A stretch of DNA of 64,000 nucleotides from Paenibacillus xylanexedens (GCF_007676705.1 NZ_VEBF01000001.1:1984001-2048000); one strand, 5' to 3'. Numbered from the stretch's first letter, positions 33,754 to 44,028 are shown. Notes: generated by a model not told the origin, from the sequence alone. Numbers and translations are program-made.

Positions 33754-36558
33754 TTGGGTAAATTAACAGGTATGCGAGGAGTATTATTAAAATCACTCCT
33801 CGCATTGTCCATGGCTTTGCCGCTTCAGATCGGATTATGGAACGGAGATGCATCGGTTCATGCGGAAGGACCGACAGACCCGGCGCCGTTCATCCAGGCC
33901 AAGGTTGTGAACCAAAATGCAGGTAAGAAAGTATTGTTCGACAACTCTCACGGCCAGACGGCTGGAGCCGCAGACTGGGTCATTGATGGAGGTTTCTCCG
34001 ACTTCGGTAATGCACTCGCGAATGATGGTTATTATGTCAAAGAACTTCGCAAGACGACACCATTTACCTATGATGATCTGAAAGAGTATAACGTATTCGT
34101 TATTGCAGAGCCTCAAATTCCTTTCAAAACATCCGAACAGGCAGCACTGAAACAATATGTTGAAACTGGCGGCAGTATCTTCTTCGTTGGAGATCACTAT
34201 AATGCCGACCGTAATAAAAACCGCTGGGATGGCTCTGAAGTCATCAACGGCTATCGTCGGGGAGCTTTTGAAGATCCGGCCAAAGGTATGAGCACCGATG
34301 AGCGTAATTCTGAAGCCATGCAAAATGTAACCGGCTCGGACTGGTTGTCCGATAACTTTGGCGTACGATTCCGCTATAACGCACTTGGCGATATCAACGC
34401 CAATATCGTAGTACCGGCAGATCAAGCCTTCGGCATCACAGAAGGGGTATCGGCTGTAGCCATGCACGCCGGTTCAACACTCGCAATCACCGATCCGGAA
34501 AAAGCAAAAGGCATTGTGTACCTGCCAAAAACCAATGCAAAATGGAATAACGCAGTGGACCAAGGCGTCTACAACGGTGGCGGGATCGAAGAAGGTCCTT
34601 ACGTAGCCGTATCCAAGCTGGGTGCAGGTAAGGCTGCTTTCATCGGCGACTCCTCTCCAGTAGAAGATGCATCACCAAAATACTTGCGTGAAGAGACTGG
34701 CACACGCAAAACGACTTATGACGGTTTCAAAGAAGCCGATGATGCGGTGCTGCTCGTGAATACCGTGAACTGGCTCGCTACGCAAGAGAACTACACAAGC
34801 CTGACTGAAGTGAACGGACTTGAACTGGACACAGCTACAGCGTTGTTGCCATTCGAAGAGCCGGCTGTTTCCACAGAACCACAGGCTGAACCTTGGTCCG
34901 CACCTGCTGCCGGATACAAGTGGTATGATCGTTCCACGTTCAAGGCTGGTTCTTACGGCGGCCCTGCATCCAGTGCAAATGCTGCCTACAGCTTCGTGAA
35001 ACAAGATACTCTCCCAAATGCAGAAGACTTCCAGGTTCGTGTAGTTGTGGAGAACATGCCACCCAACACAACCGTATCCGGTTATAGTGCCGGTATCTAT
35101 CTGACTGGCGGAACACAGGTCGCCATGATCCAGAATGAAAGTGGTACTTGGCCGACTTCGTACGGCTACAGCTCCACATTCAGTGTAACTTCAGACAGCA
35201 AAGGTCGCGCGATCAAAGACCTGAACGTACGCATCAAACCAGGTACAACTGGCGCTGCCAGCTTGCGTCTGCGTCTGAATGGTAGCAACCTGATCACCAA
35301 TGCCGTGACCGTTGGCAATGTGCCAGCAGAACAGCTTCCGGAAGAAGAAGGACCGATCCCAGCAGCTATTACAGTGGCTGAAGCACGCACCAAAGCGGTT
35401 GGTACTACCGTAACGATTGAAGGTGTTGTGACGACAGAGCCGGGTGCATTTGGTGGACAAGCCTTCTATCTTCAAGATGAAACTGCCGGAATCTACGTGT
35501 TCCAGCATACTAGCGGCTTCCATGCTGGTGACAAGGTTAAAGTAACGGCAGCAACAACCATCTATAACAGCGAGTTCGAGCTTACCGATATCGTTGCGAT
35601 TGAGAAAACAGGTACAGCTTCCGTACCTGCTCCAATCGAAGTTACAGCAATTACAGATGCGAACCAAGGTCAACTGGTTCAATTGAAGGATGTAACAATC
35701 GAGAATATCATCAGTGCTACACCAGTTGGATCATTTGAATTCGACGCGGTAGCAGCAGACGGAACAAGCACGCATATCCGTGTAGACACCCGTACAGGTG
35801 TGACAGATACTTCCTTCCCTTATGTTGCAGGGGACAAGATCAGTATCACAGGCATTTCCGCTATTTTCAAAGATGTATATCAATTGAAACCAAGAAGTTT
35901 GAATGATTTTGTACCTGCTGAAGATCAAGGTGGAGGCGAAGTGCCTTCCACTCCAGCTGCGGGGGCACCGGGTAAACCGGTGCTTTCTTCTGATAATGGA
36001 TATACAACTGGCCTGTTCGAAGGTTCGTATAACGTAAGCATGAACCTCTGGTGGGGCGAAAATGGTTCCGAGTACAAACTGTATGAAAACGGCGTTCTAA
36101 TCGATACGCAGAAGTTGACTGCTGCTTCACCATCGGCTCAGTCCTCCAAAACGGCTATTACAGGCAAAGCCAACGGCACGTATACGTATATAGCCGAGCT
36201 GACCAATGACAAAGGCACAACACGCAGCGACGTGCTGACCGTACAAGTAACCAATGCCGCTCCAGGCAAAGCTACGTTGTCCCAAAACAACTGGGATGGT
36301 GATGGCAACTACAACGTATCCATGAACCTCTGGTGGGGTACGAACGCAACTGAATACCGTCTCTATGAGAATGATGTATTGATTGATACACAAGCGTTGA
36401 ACGCAGCAACACCAGCTTCTCAAAGCGCTACAACGGACTTATCGGGTCGCGCTAACGGCACGTACACGTACCGTGCTGAGCTGATCAACGCCGCAGGCGT
36501 AACCAGCACCGAGACAATTACGGTTCAAGTGACCAAAGCGTTGCCTTTGGCTAGCTAA
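33754..36558 (+). CDS. Large secreted protein with OB-fold and two C-terminal beta repeats
   Basis: Predicted extracellular protein of 934 residues. The start is TTG at 33754, placed 6 bp after GGGAGGG; the longer frame from 33739 overlaps that site. The signal peptide ends near ASVHAEG. Residues about 60-340 resemble a glutamine-amidotransferase-like flavodoxin fold (VLFDNSHGQTAGAADWVIDG, YVETGGSIFFVGDHYN). A middle beta domain follows. Then comes an OB-fold with the nuclease-associated pattern TVTIEGVVTTEPGAFGGQAF, then FYLQDETAGIYVF. Two repeats of about 90 residues share NYNVSMNLWWG, EYRLYENDVLIDTQ and NGTYTYRAEL, like chitinase accessory Ig domains. No catalytic nuclease or hydrolase domain was recognised. 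Confidence 0.8.
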   Translation: MGKLTGMRGVLLKSLLALSMALPLQIGLWNGDASVHAEGPTDPAPFIQAKVVNQNAGKKVLFDNSHGQTAGAADWVIDGGFSDFGNALANDGYYVKELRKTTPFTYDDLKEYNVFVIAEPQIPFKTSEQAALKQYVETGGSIFFVGDHYNADRNKNRWDGSEVINGYRRGAFEDPAKGMSTDERNSEAMQNVTGSDWLSDNFGVRFRYNALGDINANIVVPADQAFGITEGVSAVAMHAGSTLAITDPEKAKGIVYLPKTNAKWNNAVDQGVYNGGGIEEGPYVAVSKLGAGKAAFIGDSSPVEDASPKYLREETGTRKTTYDGFKEADDAVLLVNTVNWLATQENYTSLTEVNGLELDTATALLPFEEPAVSTEPQAEPWSAPAAGYKWYDRSTFKAGSYGGPASSANAAYSFVKQDTLPNAEDFQVRVVVENMPPNTTVSGYSAGIYLTGGTQVAMIQNESGTWPTSYGYSSTFSVTSDSKGRAIKDLNVRIKPGTTGAASLRLRLNGSNLITNAVTVGNVPAEQLPEEEGPIPAAITVAEARTKAVGTTVTIEGVVTTEPGAFGGQAFYLQDETAGIYVFQHTSGFHAGDKVKVTAATTIYNSEFELTDIVAIEKTGTASVPAPIEVTAITDANQGQLVQLKDVTIENIISATPVGSFEFDAVAADGTSTHIRVDTRTGVTDTSFPYVAGDKISITGISAIFKDVYQLKPRSLNDFVPAEDQGGGEVPSTPAAGAPGKPVLSSDNGYTTGLFEGSYNVSMNLWWGENGSEYKLYENGVLIDTQKLTAASPSAQSSKTAITGKANGTYTYIAELTNDKGTTRSDVLTVQVTNAAPGKATLSQNNWDGDGNYNVSMNLWWGTNATEYRLYENDVLIDTQALNAATPASQSATTDLSGRANGTYTYRAELINAAGVTSTETITVQVTKALPLAS

Positions 36559-36597
36559 GTCTCAGTAAAGAAGCCTAACGTTTAACCAAACATATAA

Positions 36598-36650
36598 AAA
36601 ACCGAAACCAACATTGCGTGATTCACAGGGCAACATGGTTTCGGTTTTTT
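36598..36650. terminator. Intrinsic terminator between convergent genes
   Basis: AACCGAAACCA (36600-36610) pairs with TGGTTTCGGTT (36636-36646), followed by a T run on the plus strand. A preceding A run lets it serve the minus strand too. Confidence 0.88.
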
Positions 36651-36653
36651 CAT

Positions 36654-36914
36654 TCATTTCAAACGTTCCGGCACATATCCATTTCTTGTAAATAGAATGC
36701 TGTTCCATACAGCAGAATAGGCGGCCATGGCGATGACACTAATGACAAAAATCAAGTTCATCTGTGTAAATGTATAACCGCTTCCCGTGAATATGATCAG
36801 GACTGCACTGAGTCCAATATTTTCTCTGTTATGTTTTTTAAACTTCTGAAAGACCATTCTGTATAGCAATAGGAGTACCATAAACCCAATCCATATAAAA
36901 TAAAATAATTCCAT
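36654..36914 (-). CDS. Small membrane protein, 86 residues
   Basis: Three hydrophobic segments in an 86-residue frame beginning MELFYFIWIGFMVLLLLYRM. Preceded by AAAGGAAGGTGAC. No family recognised. It is probably a single-gene unit ending at the shared terminator. Confidence 0.55.
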   Translation of the reverse strand: MELFYFIWIGFMVLLLLYRMVFQKFKKHNRENIGLSAVLIIFTGSGYTFTQMNLIFVISVIAMAAYSAVWNSILFTRNGYVPERLK

Positions 36915-37216
36915 AGGTCACCTTCCTTTTAAAGCTCACTTCTTGTATCGGTATCTATAAAGAGTATTAATTAATATCCTTAATTCCCTTTATATAGAAA
37001 CATATTAATCTTATATGTAATTGGAAAATTATTCAATCATTATTATACATATTCTTGGAATACTCTTATTCCTCAGCCGTTAGCAGACCATCAAGAACGC
37101 TACTTTGTTTATTGTCTGACACACAAAAAAAAGACTATCCCTGCCAATATTCTGGCACCGAATAGCCCCTCTCCTCTTACTCTATCATCTAATATAATCG
37201 CAGCTCCACATTAACT
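36915..37216. other. AT-rich gap before phosphonate-type transporter
   Basis: 302 bp, very AT-rich on the left, where the promoter of the 86-residue gene must lie. The transporter terminator is at 37125-37167. Nothing else recognised. Confidence 0.5.
37125..37167 (-). terminator. Intrinsic terminator after PhnE genes
   Basis: On the minus strand GGCTAT...ATAGTC with an inner TGCCA-GAATAT-TGGCA hairpin is followed by eight Ts. Confidence 0.88.
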
Positions 37217-38023
37217 CTACACCAACTTCTTACGAATATACCCCGAGATCAAGTCAATAATCGTGATCATCACGATAATACCCAGCAGGATAATACCTAC
37301 TCGCGGCCAGTTCCGTGTACTAAGTGCAAAGATCAGCGGGGTACCAATCCCCCCTGCTCCGATTACACCCAGTATGGTCGCAGAACGTACATTAATCTCG
37401 AAACGATACAACGTATAGTTCAGGAATCCAGGCATAACCTGCGGCAGGATGGCGAACCACAACTGCTGCATGCGATTGGCTCCAGAGGCAAGCAACGCCT
37501 CAGATGGGCCATAGTCGATATTTTCAACTTCATCCGCGTACAATTTGCCTAACATGCCGATGGAGTGCAATCCAAGGGCGAGTACCCCTGCGAACGATCC
37601 GGGGCCCACTGCCTTGATGAACATCAAAGCCATGATAATCTCGGGGAACGTACGGATGAAACTGAGTACCATTTTACCTGCACCCGAGATGGAGCGATGT
37701 CCACTCATATTGCGGGCAGACCAGAATGCAAACGGGATACAGAGCACAGCTGAGATTACAGTACCTAGCACAGAGATTGCCAACGTGTCCAGGAGACCTC
37801 GCAGCAAGTCTTCTCCCTCAGGCAGATATACAAAATCCCAGTCCGGTGAGAAAATCCCGGCTACAATAGCCTTCATAATCTGAGCAGCGGTTTCCTTGAA
37901 ACCAGTAAACGGTACACCAGCAAGGGCCCAGGCATACACAAGGATCAGCAGTAACACAATAACCCAGCGTAGCGGGTTCTTCCGTGGTTTTGGCCGAATG
38001 CGGCTTGTTTCATTTTTCATCAT
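37217..38023 (-). CDS. phnE: Phosphonate-type ABC transporter permease (second PhnE)
   Basis: Membrane permease of 268 residues. It has the PhnE pattern VLGTVISAVLCIPFAFWSAR, FIRTFPEIIMALMFIKAVGPG, and the coupling loop YGPSEALLASGANRMQQLWF. The end GVIGAGGIGTPLIFALSTRNW matches PhnE. It overlaps the first phnE by 4 bp (ATGA). Two different PhnE genes in one operon suggest a heterodimeric channel. Confidence 0.93.
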   Translation of the reverse strand: MMKNETSRIRPKPRKNPLRWVIVLLLILVYAWALAGVPFTGFKETAAQIMKAIVAGIFSPDWDFVYLPEGEDLLRGLLDTLAISVLGTVISAVLCIPFAFWSARNMSGHRSISGAGKMVLSFIRTFPEIIMALMFIKAVGPGSFAGVLALGLHSIGMLGKLYADEVENIDYGPSEALLASGANRMQQLWFAILPQVMPGFLNYTLYRFEINVRSATILGVIGAGGIGTPLIFALSTRNWPRVGIILLGIIVMITIIDLISGYIRKKLV

Positions 38024-38871
38024 AGCAATTTCTCCCGCAGCTTAGTACTTACATAATCAATGACCAGAACAATGACGAGGGTAAACAGAATGATTACGCT
38101 GGTCTTGTCATACTCCAGGAATCCAAGTGTAGCCTCATAGTAGAGTCCAATCCCTCCGGCTCCGACCAATCCCAGAATGGCAGCAGCACGTATATTAATT
38201 TCGAAGGCATACAGCACATAGGATGTGAACTGGGCAGCCAGTTGCGGCACCACGCCATACACAATCAGCTGAATTCGGTTCATACCGACAGCCGTCATCG
38301 CTTCCAGCGGCCCCTGATCAATGGTTTCTAGCGTCTCATACGTCAGCTTCGCAATCAGACCTACGGAGAATACAGCCAGTGCCAAGATTCCGGGAATAGG
38401 TCCCAGACCAAATACGGCAACGAACAAAGCAGCAAGCAGCAGATCCGGCACGGTCCGAATCAGGTTCAGCAGAAAGCGTGCCGGATAGTAGATCCAGCGA
38501 CTCGGCATCAAGTTACCGGCACAGATGATCGAGACTGGAATGGCAATAATGGCACCAATCGTTGTTCCAATCAAGGCCATTCGGATCGTCTCCAGCATGC
38601 CTTGAACGATATTATCAAAGTAACTCCACCGGGGTGGGAACATATCCTTTAACAATTTCCACATTTCAGGGAATCCCTGAAATAACTCTGTGAAGCCGGC
38701 ATCGGTCTGCTTGGCACTCGCCCATAGAAGGAGCAGAATGATAACTAAAGTGAGCAGATGTTTCGTACGCCCAGGCGGTTTTGGGCGATTTACAACCTGA
38801 GCCGGGCTGGAACCAGGTTCCTTCCCCACTCCGCCTGAATTCTGAAGTGGAACGTTGGACTGCCCCTTCAT
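38020..38871 (-). CDS. phnE: Phosphonate-type ABC transporter permease (first PhnE)
   Basis: Permease of 283 residues with a longer cytoplasmic N-terminus. Hallmarks are [40 protein letters not shown], the loop [20 protein letters not shown] and [20 protein letters not shown]. Its start overlaps the phnC stop by 4 bp and its stop overlaps the second phnE. Confidence 0.94.
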   Translation of the reverse strand: MKGQSNVPLQNSGGVGKEPGSSPAQVVNRPKPPGRTKHLLTLVIILLLLWASAKQTDAGFTELFQGFPEMWKLLKDMFPPRWSYFDNIVQGMLETIRMALIGTTIGAIIAIPVSIICAGNLMPSRWIYYPARFLLNLIRTVPDLLLAALFVAVFGLGPIPGILALAVFSVGLIAKLTYETLETIDQGPLEAMTAVGMNRIQLIVYGVVPQLAAQFTSYVLYAFEINIRAAAILGLVGAGGIGLYYEATLGFLEYDKTSVIILFTLVIVLVIDYVSTKLREKLL

Positions 38872-39665
38872 ACCACAACTTCTCCCTGCTCATGCACAGC
38901 CTGCTTGTCCAGCAATTCGTCAGCCAGAATCGGTCTGCCGTATATCTCTGCAAAGCGTTCATCCGTTGCCTCTTCCACCGGGCCGTCGAAGACCACCTCA
39001 CCTGCTCGTAATCCGACAATACGGGTCGCATACTCTCTGGCCAGATCAATAAAGTGAAGGTTGACGATGGTCGTAATACCAAGTTCCTGATTAATACGTT
39101 TCAGGTCATCCATAACCTGCTTCGTTGTAAGCGGGTCAAGTGAAGCAACCGGTTCGTCGGCCAAAATGATTTTCGCTTCCTGTGCCAGTACACGGGCAAT
39201 AGCCACACGCTGTTGTTGTCCACCGGACAGCTGATCTGCACGGGAATAGGCTTTCTCGGAGATGTTAACCCGATCTAGCGCAGTGAATGCCAGCTCAATA
39301 TCCTCTTTTGGAAAACGCCCGAGAATGGTACGCATGGTGGAATGGTATCCAACTCGTCCAGCGAGTACATTACGGAGTACACTGGACCGTTTCACGAGGT
39401 TGAAGCTCTGGAAAATCATGCCGATGTCGCGTCTGATCATGCGCAGTCGTTTGCCTTGTGCCTTCGTAATGGAGCTTCCGTTAATCAGAATCTCGCCCTC
39501 ACTAATGTCGTGCAGTCGGTTAATGGAGCGCAGGAGGGTGGATTTACCCGCACCGGACAGACCCACTACAGCAATGAATTCACCCTCCTCAAATTTCAGA
39601 TTAATATTATCCAGGCCCTTGGTGCCGTTAGCGTAAGTTTTGGTAACGTTATGAAGCTCAATCAT
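38868..39665 (-). CDS. phnC: Phosphonate-type ABC transporter ATP-binding protein
   Basis: ATPase of 265 residues. Walker A is GLSGAGKST, the Q-loop lies in [17 protein letters not shown], the signature is [15 protein letters not shown], and Walker B is [13 protein letters not shown]. The switch region [21 protein letters not shown] is distinctive of PhnC. The start at 39665 fits the beginning [11 protein letters not shown] and an AAGGA site; the frame extends to 39698. Confidence 0.95.
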   Translation of the reverse strand: MIELHNVTKTYANGTKGLDNINLKFEEGEFIAVVGLSGAGKSTLLRSINRLHDISEGEILINGSSITKAQGKRLRMIRRDIGMIFQSFNLVKRSSVLRNVLAGRVGYHSTMRTILGRFPKEDIELAFTALDRVNISEKAYSRADQLSGGQQQRVAIARVLAQEAKIILADEPVASLDPLTTKQVMDDLKRINQELGITTIVNLHFIDLAREYATRIVGLRAGEVVFDGPVEEATDERFAEIYGRPILADELLDKQAVHEQGEVVV

Positions 39666-39843
39666 GGCAATAATCCTTCTTTCATTCATAATGATCATAC
39701 ATACCTAAGTCCTTGCTATAATGGCACAAGCCAGCGCAGCGTAGATCACGCTGAACTGGCCTGTCCATTGCTACGATTAAGCTGTTCCCATCCAAGAGAG
39801 TTATTACAAAGTGAACAGATCCCGAACTACGTTTGGATCTTAT

Positions 39844-40824
39844 TTACTCACCTTTCACTTTTTCGCCATACTGACGAACGATCTCGAACTTGCTATCATC
39901 GGACTCTACATAACCTTCATGCGTATAGATTTCTTTGATGATCTGGTGACCTTCAGTATCTTTACCGATATCGATGAAGGCTTGTTTGATCTTCGCAGTC
40001 CAATCTGCATTCATGTCTGTACGAACGGCGATGGTATCGTTAGGAATAGGCTCAGTAAACGCCAGTACTCGTGTATCTTCAAATACAGTCGGATAGTCTT
40101 TCGCTACCGTATTGCGGGCATCTTGGAAAATAGCTGCTGCGTCAACGTCACCGTTCAATACAGCGATAACACCCTGGTCATGGCCTTTCAACGTTACAGG
40201 TGATACATCTTTCAATGGATCAATGCCTCTGTCCAGCAACAGACCTGCTGGCCATACATAACCTGCGGAAGACGTTACGTTTTGATAAGCAACCTTTTTA
40301 CCTTTAAGTTCTTCGATGGATTGAATCGGAGAATCTTTTTTTACAATGAACATGGATTTATAGGAATCCGCCAACTCTTCGGTTGGAGCACCTGTCTCAT
40401 CATTTACACCAAAACGTTGTGCTTGCAAAATAACTTGTGCAGCGCCTTTTTCTTTTGCCAGTACATAAGCTGTCGGAGGCAAGAAACCAACGTCCACTTT
40501 GTTGGAAGCCATTGCTTCAATAATCGTGTTGTAGTCGGTGGATACGCTGACTTTTACCGGAATGCCCAGTTTGTCACCAAGCAACTTCTCAAGCGGTTTC
40601 GCTTTAGCTTCAAGCGTGTCTGCATTCTGGGAAGGTACGAATTGAACCGTCAGTTCAGTTGGCACATAACCTTCGACAGGTTTCTCTGTCTCTGTCGTAG
40701 ACGTACCGGATGCATTGGAACTCGTATTATCCCCGTTAGCCGAACCAGTTGTACTACTAGACCCACAAGCACTCAGAAACATAACCAAAATCAACAATGG
40801 TAAAAATAAAGCAGACTTCTTCAA
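39844..40824 (-). CDS. phnD: Phosphonate/phosphate-type substrate-binding lipoprotein
   Basis: Extracytoplasmic binding protein of 326 residues. The start is TTG at 40824, 7 bp after GGAGGG, giving a lipoprotein signal KKSALFLPLLILVMFLSAC with Cys20. PhnD features are LTVQFVPSQNADTLEAKAKP, ASNKVDVGFLPPTAYVLAKE and VTSSAGYVWPAGLLLDRGID. Ligand could be phosphonate, phosphite or a phosphate ester. A 178-bp gap separates it from phnC. Confidence 0.93.
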   Translation of the reverse strand: MKKSALFLPLLILVMFLSACGSSSTTGSANGDNTSSNASGTSTTETEKPVEGYVPTELTVQFVPSQNADTLEAKAKPLEKLLGDKLGIPVKVSVSTDYNTIIEAMASNKVDVGFLPPTAYVLAKEKGAAQVILQAQRFGVNDETGAPTEELADSYKSMFIVKKDSPIQSIEELKGKKVAYQNVTSSAGYVWPAGLLLDRGIDPLKDVSPVTLKGHDQGVIAVLNGDVDAAAIFQDARNTVAKDYPTVFEDTRVLAFTEPIPNDTIAVRTDMNADWTAKIKQAFIDIGKDTEGHQIIKEIYTHEGYVESDDSKFEIVRQYGEKVKGE

Positions 40825-41097
40825 ACGAACACCCTCCAAAGAGTTTCTATTTTTCAGTACTTATCTACTATAGTTGCCAAATATTAGCGCGATGTGAAAC
40901 GGAATTTGGAGTTTTGTAAAGTTTCCTGTCAGGCTGTCAGCGCGACTTGTATCTGTTAGAATAGGCTCATTATGGTTGAAGATATAGGGAGAATATCGGG
41001 GATAACAGCGTATATTTCGATTCTTCATGCTAATCTGTCTTCTCCGTTTTATAGTAATTCCATATATCTGAACTTATATATTAGAGGAGATTGTAAA

Positions 41098-42705
41098 ATG
41101 ACATCCATAACCCCCCATACGGCAAGCTTCGACATCCTGTTCACCAGTGATCTGCACGGTGCGATCCGCCCCATTCACTACAATACCAATGCATACCGCC
41201 CGGCAGGACTTGCCCTGCTCGCTTCGCTGATTCGTAAGGAACGCGAACGTTCATCTGAACTGATACTGGTGGATAACGGGGATCTGTTGCAAGGATCACC
41301 CTTGGCCTCTTATGCAGCTTCACAAGTTTCCAAAAACGAAGTGCATCCATTTATAACCGTTCTGAATGAACTGGGTTATGATGCTGCCGTAATGGGCAAT
41401 CATGAGTTTAACTATGGTCAGCATCTGTTACGCGGGGCGGTTGAAGCTTCCGACTTTCCTTGGCTGTCTGCCAATATTGTAAAAGATGAGCATCCAGACG
41501 TACCTGCCTTCGGTCCTCCATATCTAATCAAAACCCTATCTTCTGGCGTCAAAATCGCACTGTTGGGCGCAACCACGCATTACATACCGAACTGGGAGCA
41601 CCCCAAGAATATTGAGGGTTTACAGTTCCTTGATGCCTTGGAGACCATTCGTACATGGGTTAACTATATACGCGAGCATGAACAACCCGATGTCATGGTA
41701 GTGAGTTATCATGGCGGATTTGAGAGTGATCTGGAGACAGGAGAACCTGCTGAACGGTTAACTGGAGAAAATCAAGGCTATGCCATCTGCCGGGACATCG
41801 AAGGCATCGATGTGCTGCTTACCGGACATCAACATCGTCAGCTTACCGCTAATATTCATGGCGTAACCGTCATTCAGCCGGGATTCAGTGGTAACGGTGC
41901 GGGGCATGTATCTGTTCAGTTGGAACAATCATCGGGCGGGAAGTGGCAGATTACCGATAAGAAGGCTCGATTGTTACTTCTGGATGAACATAGTGAAGTT
42001 GAGCCTGATGCGACAGTCTTGAAACTTACGGATGAGCTGGAAACTGAGGCACAAGCATGGCTTGATCAACCCATTGGCGAGGTGGCTGGGGATTTGTCGA
42101 TCACCAATGCTACGTCCCTGCGACTCAAGGCACATCCATTCATTGCTTTTGTACATCAAGTGCAGATGGAAGCGACCGGGGCTGAGCTGTCCAATACCGC
42201 GATGCTGAGTGAAGAAGCTCGGGGATTCGGACGCCATATCACTGTTCGGGACGTGTTATCCAACTTCATCTATCCCAACACGCTTACAGTACTGGAGCTG
42301 AGCGGTCAAGATATCCGGGAAGCGCTGGAACAAACGGCTCGTTACTTTGAAGTGAATGCTTCTGGTGAAGTCGCCGTGAATCCTGCCTATATGGAGCCCA
42401 AACCGCAGCATTATAATTACGATATGTGGGCTGGCCTAGAGTACGAACTGGATATCTCCCAACCTGTGGGCAGTCGAGTTGTGAAGTTGGAACGTGAAGG
42501 CAAACCCATGGACATGAATGGCACGTACTCTGTAGTAATGAACAGCTACCGCGCTGCTGGCGGCGGGGATTATGCGATGTATCCAGGCAAAAAGGTACTG
42601 CACGAGGGTGCTACGGACATGGCCGCACTGGTGGAGGATTATATTCGCAGACATCAACCACTTACAGTGGAGCAGGCGGATAATTGGAAGGTTGTTGGCG
42701 GTTAA
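41098..42705 (+). CDS. 5'-nucleotidase/2',3'-cyclic phosphodiesterase-like metallophosphoesterase
   Basis: Two-domain phosphoesterase of 535 residues (UshA/YfkN family). The N-terminal calcineurin-like domain has FTSDLHGA, DNGDLLQGSPLASYA, AAVMGNHEFNYG, VVSYHGG and LLTGHQHRQ. The C-terminal 5'-nucleotidase domain has FIYPNTLTVLELSGQDIREA, then YSVVMNSYRAAGGGDYAMYP. The start at 41098 has GAGGAG at 7-8 bp and gives no signal peptide, unlike secreted UshA, so the enzyme is probably cytoplasmic. It diverges from phnD, suggesting shared phosphate or phosphorus-related control. Confidence 0.92.
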   Translation: MTSITPHTASFDILFTSDLHGAIRPIHYNTNAYRPAGLALLASLIRKERERSSELILVDNGDLLQGSPLASYAASQVSKNEVHPFITVLNELGYDAAVMGNHEFNYGQHLLRGAVEASDFPWLSANIVKDEHPDVPAFGPPYLIKTLSSGVKIALLGATTHYIPNWEHPKNIEGLQFLDALETIRTWVNYIREHEQPDVMVVSYHGGFESDLETGEPAERLTGENQGYAICRDIEGIDVLLTGHQHRQLTANIHGVTVIQPGFSGNGAGHVSVQLEQSSGGKWQITDKKARLLLLDEHSEVEPDATVLKLTDELETEAQAWLDQPIGEVAGDLSITNATSLRLKAHPFIAFVHQVQMEATGAELSNTAMLSEEARGFGRHITVRDVLSNFIYPNTLTVLELSGQDIREALEQTARYFEVNASGEVAVNPAYMEPKPQHYNYDMWAGLEYELDISQPVGSRVVKLEREGKPMDMNGTYSVVMNSYRAAGGGDYAMYPGKKVLHEGATDMAALVEDYIRRHQPLTVEQADNWKVVGG

Positions 42706-42710
42706 ATGAG

Positions 42711-42747
42711 AAAGAGCAGATCCTGAACACAAGATCTGCTCTTTTGT
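42711..42747. terminator. Intrinsic terminator, convergent genes
   Basis: AAAGAGCAGATC (42711-42722) pairs perfectly with GATCTGCTCTTT (42733-42744), and T-rich sequence follows. Confidence 0.92.
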
Positions 42748-42770
42748 TTTTAACCTATATATTTCGTTTT

Positions 42771-43325
42771 TTACTTCTCGGCGAGGATCATATAGACAGA
42801 CTGGTTAGCAACTTTGGTTGATGGGTAGATTTTATTCACAATGGAAAATCCAGCATCCAGTATTGCAACTTCCATATCTGTCGAAGAAACTCTTGGACCA
42901 GTAGAAGTCTCCGTCTTTTCTAACTCTATACATAAGAACAAGCCTCTGTCTTTCATAACTCTGTTGAGCTCTTTCAAAGCTGTTGTAAGTGGTTGAACTT
43001 CATGTAAGGAAATTGAAGCAATAGCTATATCAATAGACTGGTTATCTAACGGAATATCATTAAAGTGTCCTACAACGGATTTGATGTTTGCCATGTTTCT
43101 TTCCTTCGCAAGTGATTCAAGGTATTCAAGGATATCTTTGTCATAATCGAATGCATATACGGTTTTGACTCGTTCCGCAATCGAAAGTGAAATATAGCCG
43201 GTACCCGCTCCAAGATCCAATACATTGTCGTCTTTCTTGACAGGTAAGAACTCAAATAATTCTTCTGCTGGAAATCTCTCAATATTCTCTAGGTTGTTAA
43301 TTTTTTTCTGCAATTTTGGATTCAT
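42771..43325 (-). CDS. Class I SAM-dependent methyltransferase
   Basis: Cytoplasmic enzyme of 184 residues. The SAM-binding motif I is VLDLGAGTGYISLSIAERV, the acidic end of strand 2 is VYAFDYDKDILEY, and motif IV is IDIAIASISLHEV. The Methyltransf_11/25-like fold is complete but the acceptor is unknown. It looks monocistronic. Confidence 0.88.
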   Translation of the reverse strand: MNPKLQKKINNLENIERFPAEELFEFLPVKKDDNVLDLGAGTGYISLSIAERVKTVYAFDYDKDILEYLESLAKERNMANIKSVVGHFNDIPLDNQSIDIAIASISLHEVQPLTTALKELNRVMKDRGLFLCIELEKTETSTGPRVSSTDMEVAILDAGFSIVNKIYPSTKVANQSVYMILAEK

Positions 43326-43495
43326 ATCAATTCACCTCTCAATAAAAGATATAAAGACTCTTTTATAACTATATTCAATATTTATCGTATTGTAAACAGT
43401 AACTTCTAATCATGAAGTAAATGTACTTGAAATCAGAAACCGGTTGGTTGACCGGCTGCTTACTTGTTCTTATTGAACTATCTCTATCTGTCCCG

Positions 43496-43831
43496 TTATC
43501 CGACATACTGAAGAATTAACTGATATAAGGCTATGGAAAACCCTAAAATACTTGCTTTCATTTTAGATGGATGATTTCTTTCGCTGCGAAACAAATAAAA
43601 GAAAACCACCATAAACCCTGCAGGGATCCATAACTCAAAGACACCTTTTGTTGTACTTTGAGAATAAATTGGAGTATTGAACGTACTAATCAAAAAGTAA
43701 AAGAAAACCGTAAAACGCCTTGTTTCTAATTGCTTGCTCCACCTTACCAGAAAGAAAAGAATAATTATTGCGATAATCGTAATGTGAACAGGGGGTAGAA
43801 GAATAGCACCATTCCCAAATCTGAATTCCAT
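43496..43831 (-). CDS. Small membrane protein, 111 residues
   Basis: About three to four hydrophobic helices (for example VHITIIAIIILFFLVRW and FMVVFFYLF). No family recognised. A GAGAGGAGG site precedes the ATG, supporting translation. Confidence 0.55.
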   Translation of the reverse strand: MEFRFGNGAILLPPVHITIIAIIILFFLVRWSKQLETRRFTVFFYFLISTFNTPIYSQSTTKGVFELWIPAGFMVVFFYLFRSERNHPSKMKASILGFSIALYQLILQYVG

Positions 43832-43980
43832 TCTGCATGGCCCTCCTCTCTTTTAATACATCACTTGACTGACTAAAGGCATACGTCTGGCAACCTTCCA
43901 AAAACGAACCCATTCCATTATATCCATATTTTAACACACAATCACAGTTCCATTTCCCACGTTTCCTCAATAATATATGC

Positions 43981-44028
43981 AAAAAGAGCAGAAGTGAGGA
44001 GCATCGTGCCCTCATCCCTGCTCTTTTT
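43981..44028. terminator. Intrinsic terminator after ABC exporter genes
   Basis: AAAAAGAGCAG (43981-43991) pairs with CTGCTCTTTTT (44018-44028), with an inner TGAGG/CCTCA stem. Confidence 0.9.

Noticed and set aside
40282-40803. Plus-strand frame opposite phnD
   Set aside because: Antisense to a well-supported binding-protein gene; composition rich in Cys, Phe and Arg as expected for a shadow.
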